A DNA stretch of 12,760 nt. Origin: Porphyromonadaceae bacterium UBA7087 (GTDB lineage Bacteria; Bacteroidota; Bacteroidia; Bacteroidales; Muribaculaceae). The position numbers and the translations under genes are program-made. The notes below the pieces were generated by a model. That model saw nothing but the letters and a program-made list of their open reading frames with translations. It was not told the DNA's origin and made no database searches. The number at the start of each line of letters is the position of its first letter. The first letter of the stretch is position 1. Where the stretch lies: NCBI GenBank assembly GCA_002493515.1, contig DKYZ01000089.1, positions 1,824 through 14,583 of the forward strand. Direction: 5' to 3'. Below are positions 1-5,885 of the stretch, piece after piece.

Positions 1-291
1 CCCCTTCCCAAATCCGCCGCCTACGCCGAGTGAAGCGAAAAAAATCAGTAAACAAAATCACGCCCAACCCGGTCTGCTAGAGGGGAGTACTTCAGTCTAT
101 TGTCGGGCCCGGCATGGCAGACGCCATTCCGAAGCCCCTGTCGGAAGCAAAGTTAATAAAAACTTACGTATTATACAAACGTCATAAGGCGAAAGGCATG
201 AATCAAACCATATCCGAGAGGCAATTGTTATAGAGAATGTAGAAAGCGGAAGACCGCCGACTGCATTCTTATTGATTAAAAAACAGAAATT
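1..291. other. Leading region with no assignable gene
   Basis: I see no recognisable gene here. Frame 1 is open from the window edge to a TGA at 31-33 (ending SAAYAE), so it could be the last 10 codons of an upstream + strand gene. Frame 2 is open from the edge to 188, giving a low-complexity, unfamiliar peptide. A 39-codon ORF at 114-233 starts with ATG but has no visible support. A short hairpin, ATGGC-agac-GCCAT, lies at 114-127, extended by two GC pairs across one mismatch. No TAnnTTTG box precedes the gene at 292, so its promoter is not identified. Confidence 0.4.
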
Positions 292-486
292 ATGAAAAAA
301 GAGAAATTGCTTGAGGTGCTTGTGCCCGCTGCCGTACATGTCGCCTTTTCCACCGCGCTGATCGTGCTCGCAGCCGAGACGCTGAAGAGACTATGCCACC
401 TTCATAAGGATGTCAAGGAGCTCAAGGAGAGACACGGGATCCTGAACCTCATCGAGGAGAAACTTGAGGAGAGAAAGAAAAAATAG
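292..486 (+). CDS. Small single-span membrane protein, unknown function
   Basis: I do not recognise this 64-aa protein. After a short basic start (MKKEK), residues about 7-34 form one hydrophobic segment rich in Ala, Val and Leu. The rest, about 35-64, is highly charged (Lys, Glu, Arg), is probably one cytoplasmic amphipathic helix, and ends in a run of lysines. One Cys (C35) and two His lie just after the membrane segment. The stop is 7 nt before the thioredoxin start, so the two are probably co-transcribed. It could anchor or scaffold the redox proteins encoded next, but only the gene order suggests that. A short protein with a well-formed membrane segment and a tight downstream junction supports a real gene. 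Confidence 0.7.
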   Translation: MKKEKLLEVLVPAAVHVAFSTALIVLAAETLKRLCHLHKDVKELKERHGILNLIEEKLEERKKK

Positions 487-493
487 GAAAACC

Positions 494-796
494 ATGGATG
501 CTGACAAGATCAAACGACTCAAAGAGGACCAGGGGACTGTCCTTATGGAGTTCTACGCCTCCTGGTGTCCCCACTGCCAGAGGATGATGCCTGTGGTGGA
601 CGATGTCAAGGCCCTTCTCGACGGATCGGCCAACGTATATCAGTTTGACATTGACGACAACCAGGAACTGGCAGAAGAACTCGGCGTGGAGTCAATCCCC
701 ACTTTCATCGTTTTCAAGGAGGGGAACGAGATGTGGCGCACTTCAGGCGAGCTCGACGGCAACATACTCGCCCGAAAGGTGGAGGAATACCTCTGA
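494..796 (+). CDS. Thioredoxin-like protein with WCPHC active site
   Basis: This 100-aa single-domain thioredoxin-fold protein should carry out thiol-disulfide exchange. The active site is W24-C25-P26-H27-C28, with the cis-proline at P69 in SIPTF and the usual beta strand (VLMEFYASW) before the CXXC. Canonical thioredoxins have WCGPC. CPHC is the DsbA-type dipeptide and usually gives a more oxidising protein (family knowledge). There is no signal peptide or membrane segment, so it should be cytoplasmic. An in-frame ATG at 464 would overlap the upstream gene and add only a basic stretch, so the ATG at 494 is preferred; it gives the normal thioredoxin length. The VKOR gene starts 48 nt downstream, which suggests a redox partnership, although the two active sites may be on opposite sides of the membrane. 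Confidence 0.9.
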   Translation: MDADKIKRLKEDQGTVLMEFYASWCPHCQRMMPVVDDVKALLDGSANVYQFDIDDNQELAEELGVESIPTFIVFKEGNEMWRTSGELDGNILARKVEEYL

Positions 797-844
797 GACC
801 GCACCTCTCCCTGAAATGACAAAAAGACTATAAATCCGATATCT

Positions 845-1864
845 ATGGCTGGCACTACAATCTTCTCCGATCTCCTCCGGCTGCTGGAGGTTCCCCATAC
901 ACCGGGATTCTCCGACTCGCAGTTCCGCGGCATGCCCTTCAAGTCGCTTTTCGGGTTCTCCCGTCTGTTGAGCTCTTACGGAATCAGGAGCACGGGGGAG
1001 ATTGTGGCCGACAAATCACAGTTGAGCCGCATCCCGACGCCGTTTCTGGCCCAGTCGGGAAGCGGCTTTGTGATTGTCACCGGATTCGGAAAATCCTCTT
1101 CCGGCGACAGGACTGTAGACTATCTCTACTACCACCGCCAATATACCGCCACCGAGAAGGATTTTTCAGAGAAATGGACCGGCACCGTACTTCTCGCGTA
1201 TCCCGGTCCTGACTCACGCGAACCGGACTATGCCATTCACCGGCGCTTCCAGATCGCCGACATCGCGAAAAACTGGATACTGGCACTCTGCACACTCTTC
1301 CTCCTCACCTTCGGAGTCATTTATTCCGGGATATACAGGCATCTGTCGACCATATTCCTCTTCCTTCTCACCCTGGCCGGAGTGGTGGTGACATTCATGC
1401 TCATCCAGAAATCGGCACGCATAAAGAACCATGCAGCCGACAAGATGTGCGGCATCCTTCAGAAACATGGATGCGACACGGTGCTGGAACAGAAAGCCTC
1501 GACATTCTTCGGTCTTTTCGGCTGGAGTGAGGTGGGAATGGCCTATTTCGTAATCACACTGCTCACGATGCTTATATTTCCAAAGGAGATGCATTACCTC
1601 GCCCTTATCAACGGCTGCTGCTGCCCGTTCTCCTTCTGGAGCATATGGTATCAGAAATACAGCATAAAGACGTGGTGTACGCTCTGCGTCACCGTGCAGG
1701 CGATACTCTGGCTACAGCTGCTTTGCTATATCCTGGGAGGATGGTGGAGCGACATTCTGCCGCTGCGTGTCGACCTCTTCCTGCTCGGCGCGGCCTACGT
1801 AGCCACACTGCTGGGCCTGAACAGGCTTATGACGGCTTTCGAGAAAAGCCATCCGCAGAATTAA
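845..1864 (+). CDS. VKOR-family membrane disulfide oxidoreductase with degenerate C39-like N-domain
   Basis: This 339-aa protein has two parts. Residues about 1-120 resemble a C39-peptidase-like domain, with a recognisable end (EKDFSEKWTGTVLL). The expected N-terminal catalytic Cys is absent, and the position where C39 domains have His in an HFVVV-like strand reads GFVIV (F75), so it is probably inactive. Residues about 143-326 are a multi-span VKOR domain with hydrophobic segments near 143-160, 167-187, 229-246, 251-270, 283-300 and 308-326. The loop cysteine pair is C202 and C210 (in HGCDTVL), and the quinone-proximal CXXC is C278-T-L-C281. VKOR homologues reoxidise thioredoxin-like partners and pass electrons to quinone (family knowledge). 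Many bacterial members carry a C-terminal thioredoxin domain. This one ends after its last membrane segment, while a separate thioredoxin gene lies just upstream. Confidence 0.85.
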   Translation: MAGTTIFSDLLRLLEVPHTPGFSDSQFRGMPFKSLFGFSRLLSSYGIRSTGEIVADKSQLSRIPTPFLAQSGSGFVIVTGFGKSSSGDRTVDYLYYHRQYTATEKDFSEKWTGTVLLAYPGPDSREPDYAIHRRFQIADIAKNWILALCTLFLLTFGVIYSGIYRHLSTIFLFLLTLAGVVVTFMLIQKSARIKNHAADKMCGILQKHGCDTVLEQKASTFFGLFGWSEVGMAYFVITLLTMLIFPKEMHYLALINGCCCPFSFWSIWYQKYSIKTWCTLCVTVQAILWLQLLCYILGGWWSDILPLRVDLFLLGAAYVATLLGLNRLMTAFEKSHPQN

Positions 1865-1897
1865 ATCACCACTGCCATGTAATCAAGACAAACCGAT

Positions 1898-2050
1898 ATG
1901 ATGACAATACCGCCCGTAGACCTCCCGGGAGCCAGAAAACTTACCCCTCTCGAGATGAACAAGATAATATTCGAGACCGGGAAACACTCCGACAAGAGCG
2001 CCTCTCCCGCCGCCAACGTCAGAACCCCAGCTCACGCACCCTCGCGCTGA
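1898..2050 (+). CDS. Small peptide (50 aa), possible precursor peptide
   Basis: This ORF begins with tandem ATGs 33 nt after the VKOR stop. The N-terminal half contains IPPVDLPGARKLTPLEMNKI, then IFETGKHS; the C-terminal half is rich in Ser, Pro, Ala and Arg, with no Cys. An LTPLEMN-type start followed by a variable tail resembles leader-plus-core organisation in Bacteroidales peptides, but I cannot verify a family from the sequence alone. The last 32 nt overlap the 3' end of the convergent gene at 2019-2795, which constrains both sequences and may explain the unusual tail. It could be a genuine peptide that uses the neighbouring redox enzymes, an unrelated small protein, or a decayed gene whose tail has been lost. 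The leader-like part looks coding; the tail is uncertain. Confidence 0.5.
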   Translation: MMTIPPVDLPGARKLTPLEMNKIIFETGKHSDKSASPAANVRTPAHAPSR

Positions 2051-2795
2051 GCTCATCGAGCTTGAGCCTGAGATTGGTGATCTCACGCTGCAACCTGTCA
2101 TGCTCAAGGCTTATCCAGGCATTGTCCGCAAGCCGCGAGCGCATTATGTAGGGATAGGTGACGTTAAGCTCATCAATCTCGGCGCCGACAATCCTCAGCG
2201 CGCGCCCGAGGCTCTCCCTTTCCCTTTTCTCACGCTCGGCACACCGTCCGCACGCAAGGCTGTCCTCACGAAGACTGTCGATGACGCTGCGTATTCCCCT
2301 TGCGTCCCTGTTGCGGAACGAGCCCTCGACCTTACCGAACAGGCTTTTGGTGACAGGACGCGGATTGCACGCCGAAAATATCATCACGACGGCCCGCTTC
2401 AGAAGGTCAAGCATGACGCGCGTGTCTTCCGCCTTATCCACCCCAAGCACATCGGAGACGATATACTCCATGCTCCTGACCTCCATCTTGCGCCGGTAGG
2501 GGATGGTGGAGGCCATTGCCTCCTTACGGATGCGCTTCCTGTCATCATCGTCATTGCACGGGCTTCTCTCCGCCAGCCTGATAAGGCTGTGCATCTCCGT
2601 GGCCTCCACAGCCAGGGAGAAAAGAGTGAGATTCTCCCCTCCGAACAACGACACATAACGGGCATGCAACTCCGGCCCCTCCACCTCGCGCATATGCTCA
2701 AGCGTGACGTAAAGGGTGGCAAAATTCTCACGGAGTGTTGCCAGCGAGACGTCGTGTCGCGAACTGCCTGATATGTCGCCATTACCGGGATTCAT
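2019..2795 (-). CDS. Hypothetical helical protein with C-terminal coiled coil
   Basis: I do not recognise this 258-aa protein. It has no signal peptide or membrane segment and is rich in Arg, Glu, Asp and Leu, so a soluble, mostly helical cytoplasmic protein is likely. Three parts can be seen: a helical N-terminal region (about 15-78), an acidic-to-basic linker (NDDDDRKRIRKE, 81-92) leading into a second helical block (about 93-200), and a C-terminal region (about 226-255) with leucine heptad spacing typical of a coiled coil. C182 and C185 form a lone CXXC (ACGRCAE) in a charged helix; there is no second pair to make a zinc site. It is monocistronic, with its own promoter-like box at 2896-2903, and converges on the redox cassette. 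The long open frame and conserved-looking amphipathic pattern support a real gene. Confidence 0.75.
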   Translation of the reverse strand: MNPGNGDISGSSRHDVSLATLRENFATLYVTLEHMREVEGPELHARYVSLFGGENLTLFSLAVEATEMHSLIRLAERSPCNDDDDRKRIRKEAMASTIPYRRKMEVRSMEYIVSDVLGVDKAEDTRVMLDLLKRAVVMIFSACNPRPVTKSLFGKVEGSFRNRDARGIRSVIDSLREDSLACGRCAEREKRERESLGRALRIVGAEIDELNVTYPYIMRSRLADNAWISLEHDRLQREITNLRLKLDELSARVRELGF

Positions 2796-2895
2796 AGTTA
2801 CTCTTAGTATTGCTTTTATCGTTAAACATTAGGCCAAGACCGTGTGGCCGTTATTAAAATAGGATCTATAAATTGCTTAAAACTGCTTTCGGGTG

Positions 2896-2927
2896 CAAAT
2901 ATAACATATTTTTCATTGTCTGTCAAT
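2896..2927 (-). promoter_or_regulatory. Bacteroidetes-type promoter for the 2019-2795 gene
   Basis: On the - strand, TATATTTG (2896-2903) matches the TAnnTTTG -7 box. An ATTG (2924-2927) sits 20 nt upstream, a near match to the TTTG -33 box. The surrounding stretch is AT-rich, in contrast to the flanking genes. It implies a leader of roughly 95 nt. Confidence 0.55.
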
Positions 2928-2960
2928 ATTATAACGTTGCAAAACCGAGATAATACAGAC

Positions 2961-2997
2961 GGAAAAAGATGCAATCGTTGCCAGACGGCGCCCCGTC
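2961..2997 (-). terminator. Possible terminator after the trpS-spmAB operon
   Basis: A 5-bp hairpin (GACGG-cgcc-CCGTC, 2984-2997) overlaps the spmAB stop codon. A second small hairpin (GCAA-tcg-TTGC, 2971-2981) is followed on the - strand by ATCTTTTTCC. Both stems are short, so this is a weak call, helped by its position between an operon end and the next promoter. Confidence 0.35.
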
Positions 2998-4225
2998 AGC
3001 CAAAAAACATATAGGCCACGACCACAGCCGCCACGGCTCCGGTTATGTCGGCCAGCAACGCGTAGCCGGCGGCGTAGCGTGTCCGCGAGACGCCCACCGA
3101 CCCGAAATAGACCGCCAGGATATAGAAAGTGGTGTCGGTGCTCCCCCTGACGGCAGCCGCAAGACGGCTCACGAAAGCGTCGGCGCCCTCAGCCTTCATC
3201 ACATCGAGCATCATGGCGCAGGAGCCGCTGCCGCTGAGCGGCTTCATGAGCATCGTCGGGAGCGCCCCGACCCAACGGGTGTCGAAACCTAGCCATGCCA
3301 CAAGCGACTCCACCCAGCCCGTCAGGGCGTCGAGCGCTCCGGAGGCGCGGAACATTCCTATGGCCACGAGAATCGCCACCAGATACGGTATTATCATCAC
3401 GGCTGTCTTGAACCCCTCCTTCGCACCCTCGATAAAGGTGTCGTAGACATTGATGCGCCGCCTCACTCCAGCCACGATGAACGAGATTATGACGACAAAC
3501 AGTATCACATTCGCCCCGAAGGTGGAGTAAAGCTGCACCCTGTCGGCTGGAAGGCTCCGGAAAAAGAGGACCACCGCCGAGACAACCATGCCGATGCCAG
3601 CAAGCCATGACCACAGCACCCAGTCCATGCGGATGCGCTGGCGCAGGCAAAGGGCCACAAGGCCGACGAGGGTCGCCACCGATGTGGCTATGAGAATAGG
3701 AATGAATACATCCGTAGGGTTTGCCGCGCCTCCCTGCGCCCTGTACATCATGATGCTTATCGGCACCAGACATAAGCCTGAGGAATTGAGCACAAGAAAC
3801 ATTATCATGGCGTCGGTGGCGGTATCTTTCTTCTGATTCAGGCTCTGCATCTCCTGCATCGCCCTGAGCCCCATGGGGGTGGCCGCGTTGTCAAGCCCGA
3901 GCATGTTGGCGGAGATATTCATGAAAATCGCTCCCAACGCCGGATGCCCCTTGGGGATGCAGGGAAACAGACGCGAGAAGAAGGGGGATATCAGGCGGCC
4001 GAAAAACTCAATCACTCCTCCGCGCTCCCCTATCTTCATTATGCCGAGCCAGAGAGTGAGGACGCCCGTAAGCCCGAGCGAGATCTCGAAGGCGAATGCA
4101 GCCTGCTCGAAAGTGCTGTTCATGATCGCCGACCATATCTCCAGGTCGCCCGTGAAGAGCGTCTTCCCCAGGGCCATGAGGAATGCTACAAGGAAAAAGG
4201 CGATCCATATCCAGTTGAGCACCAT
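2996..4225 (-). CDS. SpmA-SpmB fusion, nucleoside-recognition (GATE) domain membrane protein
   Basis: This 409-aa polytopic inner-membrane protein fuses the two halves encoded separately as spmA and spmB in spore-forming Firmicutes. The SpmA half (about 1-200) carries NISANMLGLDNAATP (103-117) and LNSSGLCLVP (147-156). The SpmB half (about 235-409) carries YDTFIEGAKEGF (261-272), MKPLSGSGS (327-335) and RGSTDTTFY (360-368). About ten hydrophobic segments can be seen. The fused form is usual in Bacteroidetes, which do not sporulate; GATE-domain proteins are thought to be transporters, but the substrate is unknown. The start is 1 nt after the stop of the ABC ATPase gene, so translation is probably coupled. 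It is the last gene of the operon and lies where a metal-transporter permease would be expected. Confidence 0.88.
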   Translation of the reverse strand: MVLNWIWIAFFLVAFLMALGKTLFTGDLEIWSAIMNSTFEQAAFAFEISLGLTGVLTLWLGIMKIGERGGVIEFFGRLISPFFSRLFPCIPKGHPALGAIFMNISANMLGLDNAATPMGLRAMQEMQSLNQKKDTATDAMIMFLVLNSSGLCLVPISIMMYRAQGGAANPTDVFIPILIATSVATLVGLVALCLRQRIRMDWVLWSWLAGIGMVVSAVVLFFRSLPADRVQLYSTFGANVILFVVIISFIVAGVRRRINVYDTFIEGAKEGFKTAVMIIPYLVAILVAIGMFRASGALDALTGWVESLVAWLGFDTRWVGALPTMLMKPLSGSGSCAMMLDVMKAEGADAFVSRLAAAVRGSTDTTFYILAVYFGSVGVSRTRYAAGYALLADITGAVAAVVVAYMFFG

Positions 4226-4226
4226 A

Positions 4227-4979
4227 TCAGCAATCTTTCATTTCCGAGGGAGGAAACGAGTCCTCCAGACCATATTCATCACACTCCGACGGACGGTAAT
4301 GGTGTCCGGCCGGGCATTCGTGGAGGCGGCCGTCGACTATGACATGGCGGTTTGCCATGCCGGAAATCACCGACATCTCGTGGCTCACGAGGATGATGGT
4401 CTTGCGCCTGGCCAGGCTCTCCATTATATCATAGATCTGACGCTCGAACATCTTGTCGACGTAAGAGAGGGGCTCGTCGAGCACAAGCACTTCGGGGTCA
4501 GACATCAGGGCGCGCCCGAGAAGGACACGCTGGAGCTGTCCGCCTGACAACCCACCTATCTGGCGGCCGGTGTATGAACCTATGCCCATCAGCCTGACCA
4601 CCTCATCATAACGCGCCCTCTCCATGGCGCTATCTTTGCGGCCGAAAACCCCAAGACCGCCAGAACGCACCACCTCCTCCACGTTTATAGGGAAACGGAC
4701 GTCGATATTGCTTTTCTGCGGAAGATAGCCTATCGAAAGGCGAGACACCGGCCGTCCATCCGAATAGTAGACAACTTGCCCCGAGACCGGACGCAGAAGC
4801 TTGAGCATAATGCGGAGCAGCGTGGTCTTCCCGCCGCCGTTGGGACCGCTCACAGCCAGGAAGTCCCCTTTGTATAGACAAATGGAAGCGTGGGAGAGAA
4901 CACTCTTGCCGGAGTAGGACATAGAGACATCATCGACGCCTATGATCAGGTTTCTTGCGTTATCCTCTTGAAGGTTCAT
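4227..4979 (-). CDS. znuC: Metal ABC transporter ATP-binding protein (ZnuC-like)
   Basis: This 250-aa ABC ATPase should power uptake of Zn2+ or Mn2+ from the cytoplasmic side of the inner membrane. All motifs are intact: Walker A GPNGGGKT (45-52), Q-loop YLPQ (Q88), signature LSGGQ (144-148), Walker B VLVLDEP (164-170), D-loop SYVD and H-loop H200. YLPQKSNID followed by the FP-x-x-V-x-E-V-V pattern is typical of the ZnuC/MntB subfamily. The tail after residue 219 is rich in His and Cys (H220, C222, H226, H227, C233, C250), which might sense or bind metal (inference). It follows the substrate-binding gene by 19 nt and precedes the SpmAB gene by 1 nt. No permease gene is present nearby. The metal is not settled by sequence; the symbol denotes subfamily resemblance. 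Confidence 0.88.
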   Translation of the reverse strand: MNLQEDNARNLIIGVDDVSMSYSGKSVLSHASICLYKGDFLAVSGPNGGGKTTLLRIMLKLLRPVSGQVVYYSDGRPVSRLSIGYLPQKSNIDVRFPINVEEVVRSGGLGVFGRKDSAMERARYDEVVRLMGIGSYTGRQIGGLSGGQLQRVLLGRALMSDPEVLVLDEPLSYVDKMFERQIYDIMESLARRKTIILVSHEMSVISGMANRHVIVDGRLHECPAGHHYRPSECDEYGLEDSFPPSEMKDC

Positions 4980-4998
4980 GGCGGGAATATCAGATATT

Positions 4999-5877
4999 TC
5001 ACAATGATTCAGCGATATGGAGCATCTCCGCGGGCCATTGCTCCGTATTGAGCGACACGGCCACGGCAGGTATTCCTACAGCCTCGGCCACGGATTGCGC
5101 CTGACCGGGGTTATGCCCCTTCTCATAGAAAAGGACAGAAGCACCGGAGCTGATGGCCGAGGCCACACGCTCTGCATACTGGGCTGGAGAAGCCTCCTTC
5201 CCCTCCGTCTCGAGAGCCACCTGGCGCAGGCCGTAGTCGCGGGCGAAATAGCTCAGCGAGGGATGAGGCATCACAAACGCCTTTGACCCCGACGCCCTTA
5301 CAATGGAGTCAAGCCGGGAATCGAGGGCGGAAAGGACCCGCTGCAGCGAGTCGTTGCGATGGCGGTAGAGAGCCGTCCCCTCCGGATCAATCTCACATAG
5401 TTTTCCGGTCATGGCGTCAGCCATAAGCCGCGCATTGCGCACCGAGCCCCAGAGATGGGGGTCGCCATCGTCGCCATGAGAGTCGCCATGTGTGCTTCTA
5501 TGTGTGCCCGTGATGCGCTCTATCCCTACCGAGACATCGGAGACATCCACATCGGGAAAATTCGCACGCACGCGCTCGAGGGTCTTCTCCTCAAACCCCG
5601 GGGTGGAGAGGGTAAAATAACAGCGGCTGTCCTGGAGCGCCATGAGGTCGCCCACTCCGGGATCATAGGTCTCGGGATCGCTCCCTTGCGGAAGGATGGT
5701 CTTCACGTCGAAACGGTCGCCGGCAAGCGACTTCAGCAGATATGCCTGGGGAGCGAAGCTGACGGCGAGCGTCTTTTTAGTGGAGGAAGTGCCGGATGAG
5801 CACGAAGCGAACAGCGACATGGCCAGAGCCAGCACCGCCACATATGTAAATGTAAAGGCTTTCGATAATCGCATCAC
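4999..5877 (-). CDS. znuA: Zinc/manganese-binding lipoprotein (ZnuA-like)
   Basis: This 292-aa protein is the cluster A-I solute-binding component of a metal ABC transporter. A basic start and hydrophobic stretch end in the lipobox FASC (23-26), so C26 is probably lipidated and the protein held at the inner-membrane surface. Fold landmarks include VSFAPQAYLLKSLAG, SDPETYDPG (67-74), DPHLWGS (139-145), MPHPSLSYFARDYGL (203-217) and FYEKG (250-254). Likely metal ligands are H141, H205 and an acidic residue near E252; the first His of the usual DPH-x-Y/F-x-P motif is replaced by E69. A His/Asp-rich loop (H126, H130, H134, then H141) precedes the second ligand, as in many ZnuA proteins. It lies 8 nt after trpS and 19 nt before the ATPase, in one apparent transcript. 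Confidence 0.87.
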   Translation of the reverse strand: MMRLSKAFTFTYVAVLALAMSLFASCSSGTSSTKKTLAVSFAPQAYLLKSLAGDRFDVKTILPQGSDPETYDPGVGDLMALQDSRCYFTLSTPGFEEKTLERVRANFPDVDVSDVSVGIERITGTHRSTHGDSHGDDGDPHLWGSVRNARLMADAMTGKLCEIDPEGTALYRHRNDSLQRVLSALDSRLDSIVRASGSKAFVMPHPSLSYFARDYGLRQVALETEGKEASPAQYAERVASAISSGASVLFYEKGHNPGQAQSVAEAVGIPAVAVSLNTEQWPAEMLHIAESL

Positions 5878-5885
5878 CGGAAAGC

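Noticed and set aside
114..233. 39-aa ORF in the leading region
   Set aside because: It has an ATG and stop but no promoter, no recognisable sequence and a hairpin inside its first codons. It is kept only as a note on the leading region.
464..493. Longer N-terminus for the thioredoxin
   Set aside because: This start would overlap the preceding gene by 23 nt and add a basic stretch foreign to the family; the ATG at 494 gives a normal thioredoxin.
1922..1931. Perfect 10-bp palindrome CTCCCGGGAG
   Set aside because: It has no loop and no T-run and lies within the small peptide ORF. A single short palindrome is expected by chance in GC-rich DNA.
1645..2151. 168-aa open frame on the + strand over the VKOR end
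   Set aside because: It overlaps the VKOR gene in another frame and then the convergent gene. The peptide is basic and disordered with no motif.
2100..2771. 223-aa open frame on the + strand opposite the coiled-coil protein
   Set aside because: The - strand frame has amphipathic helical periodicity, a promoter-like box and an ordinary start. The + frame is rich in His, Arg and Pro, as expected for a shadow.
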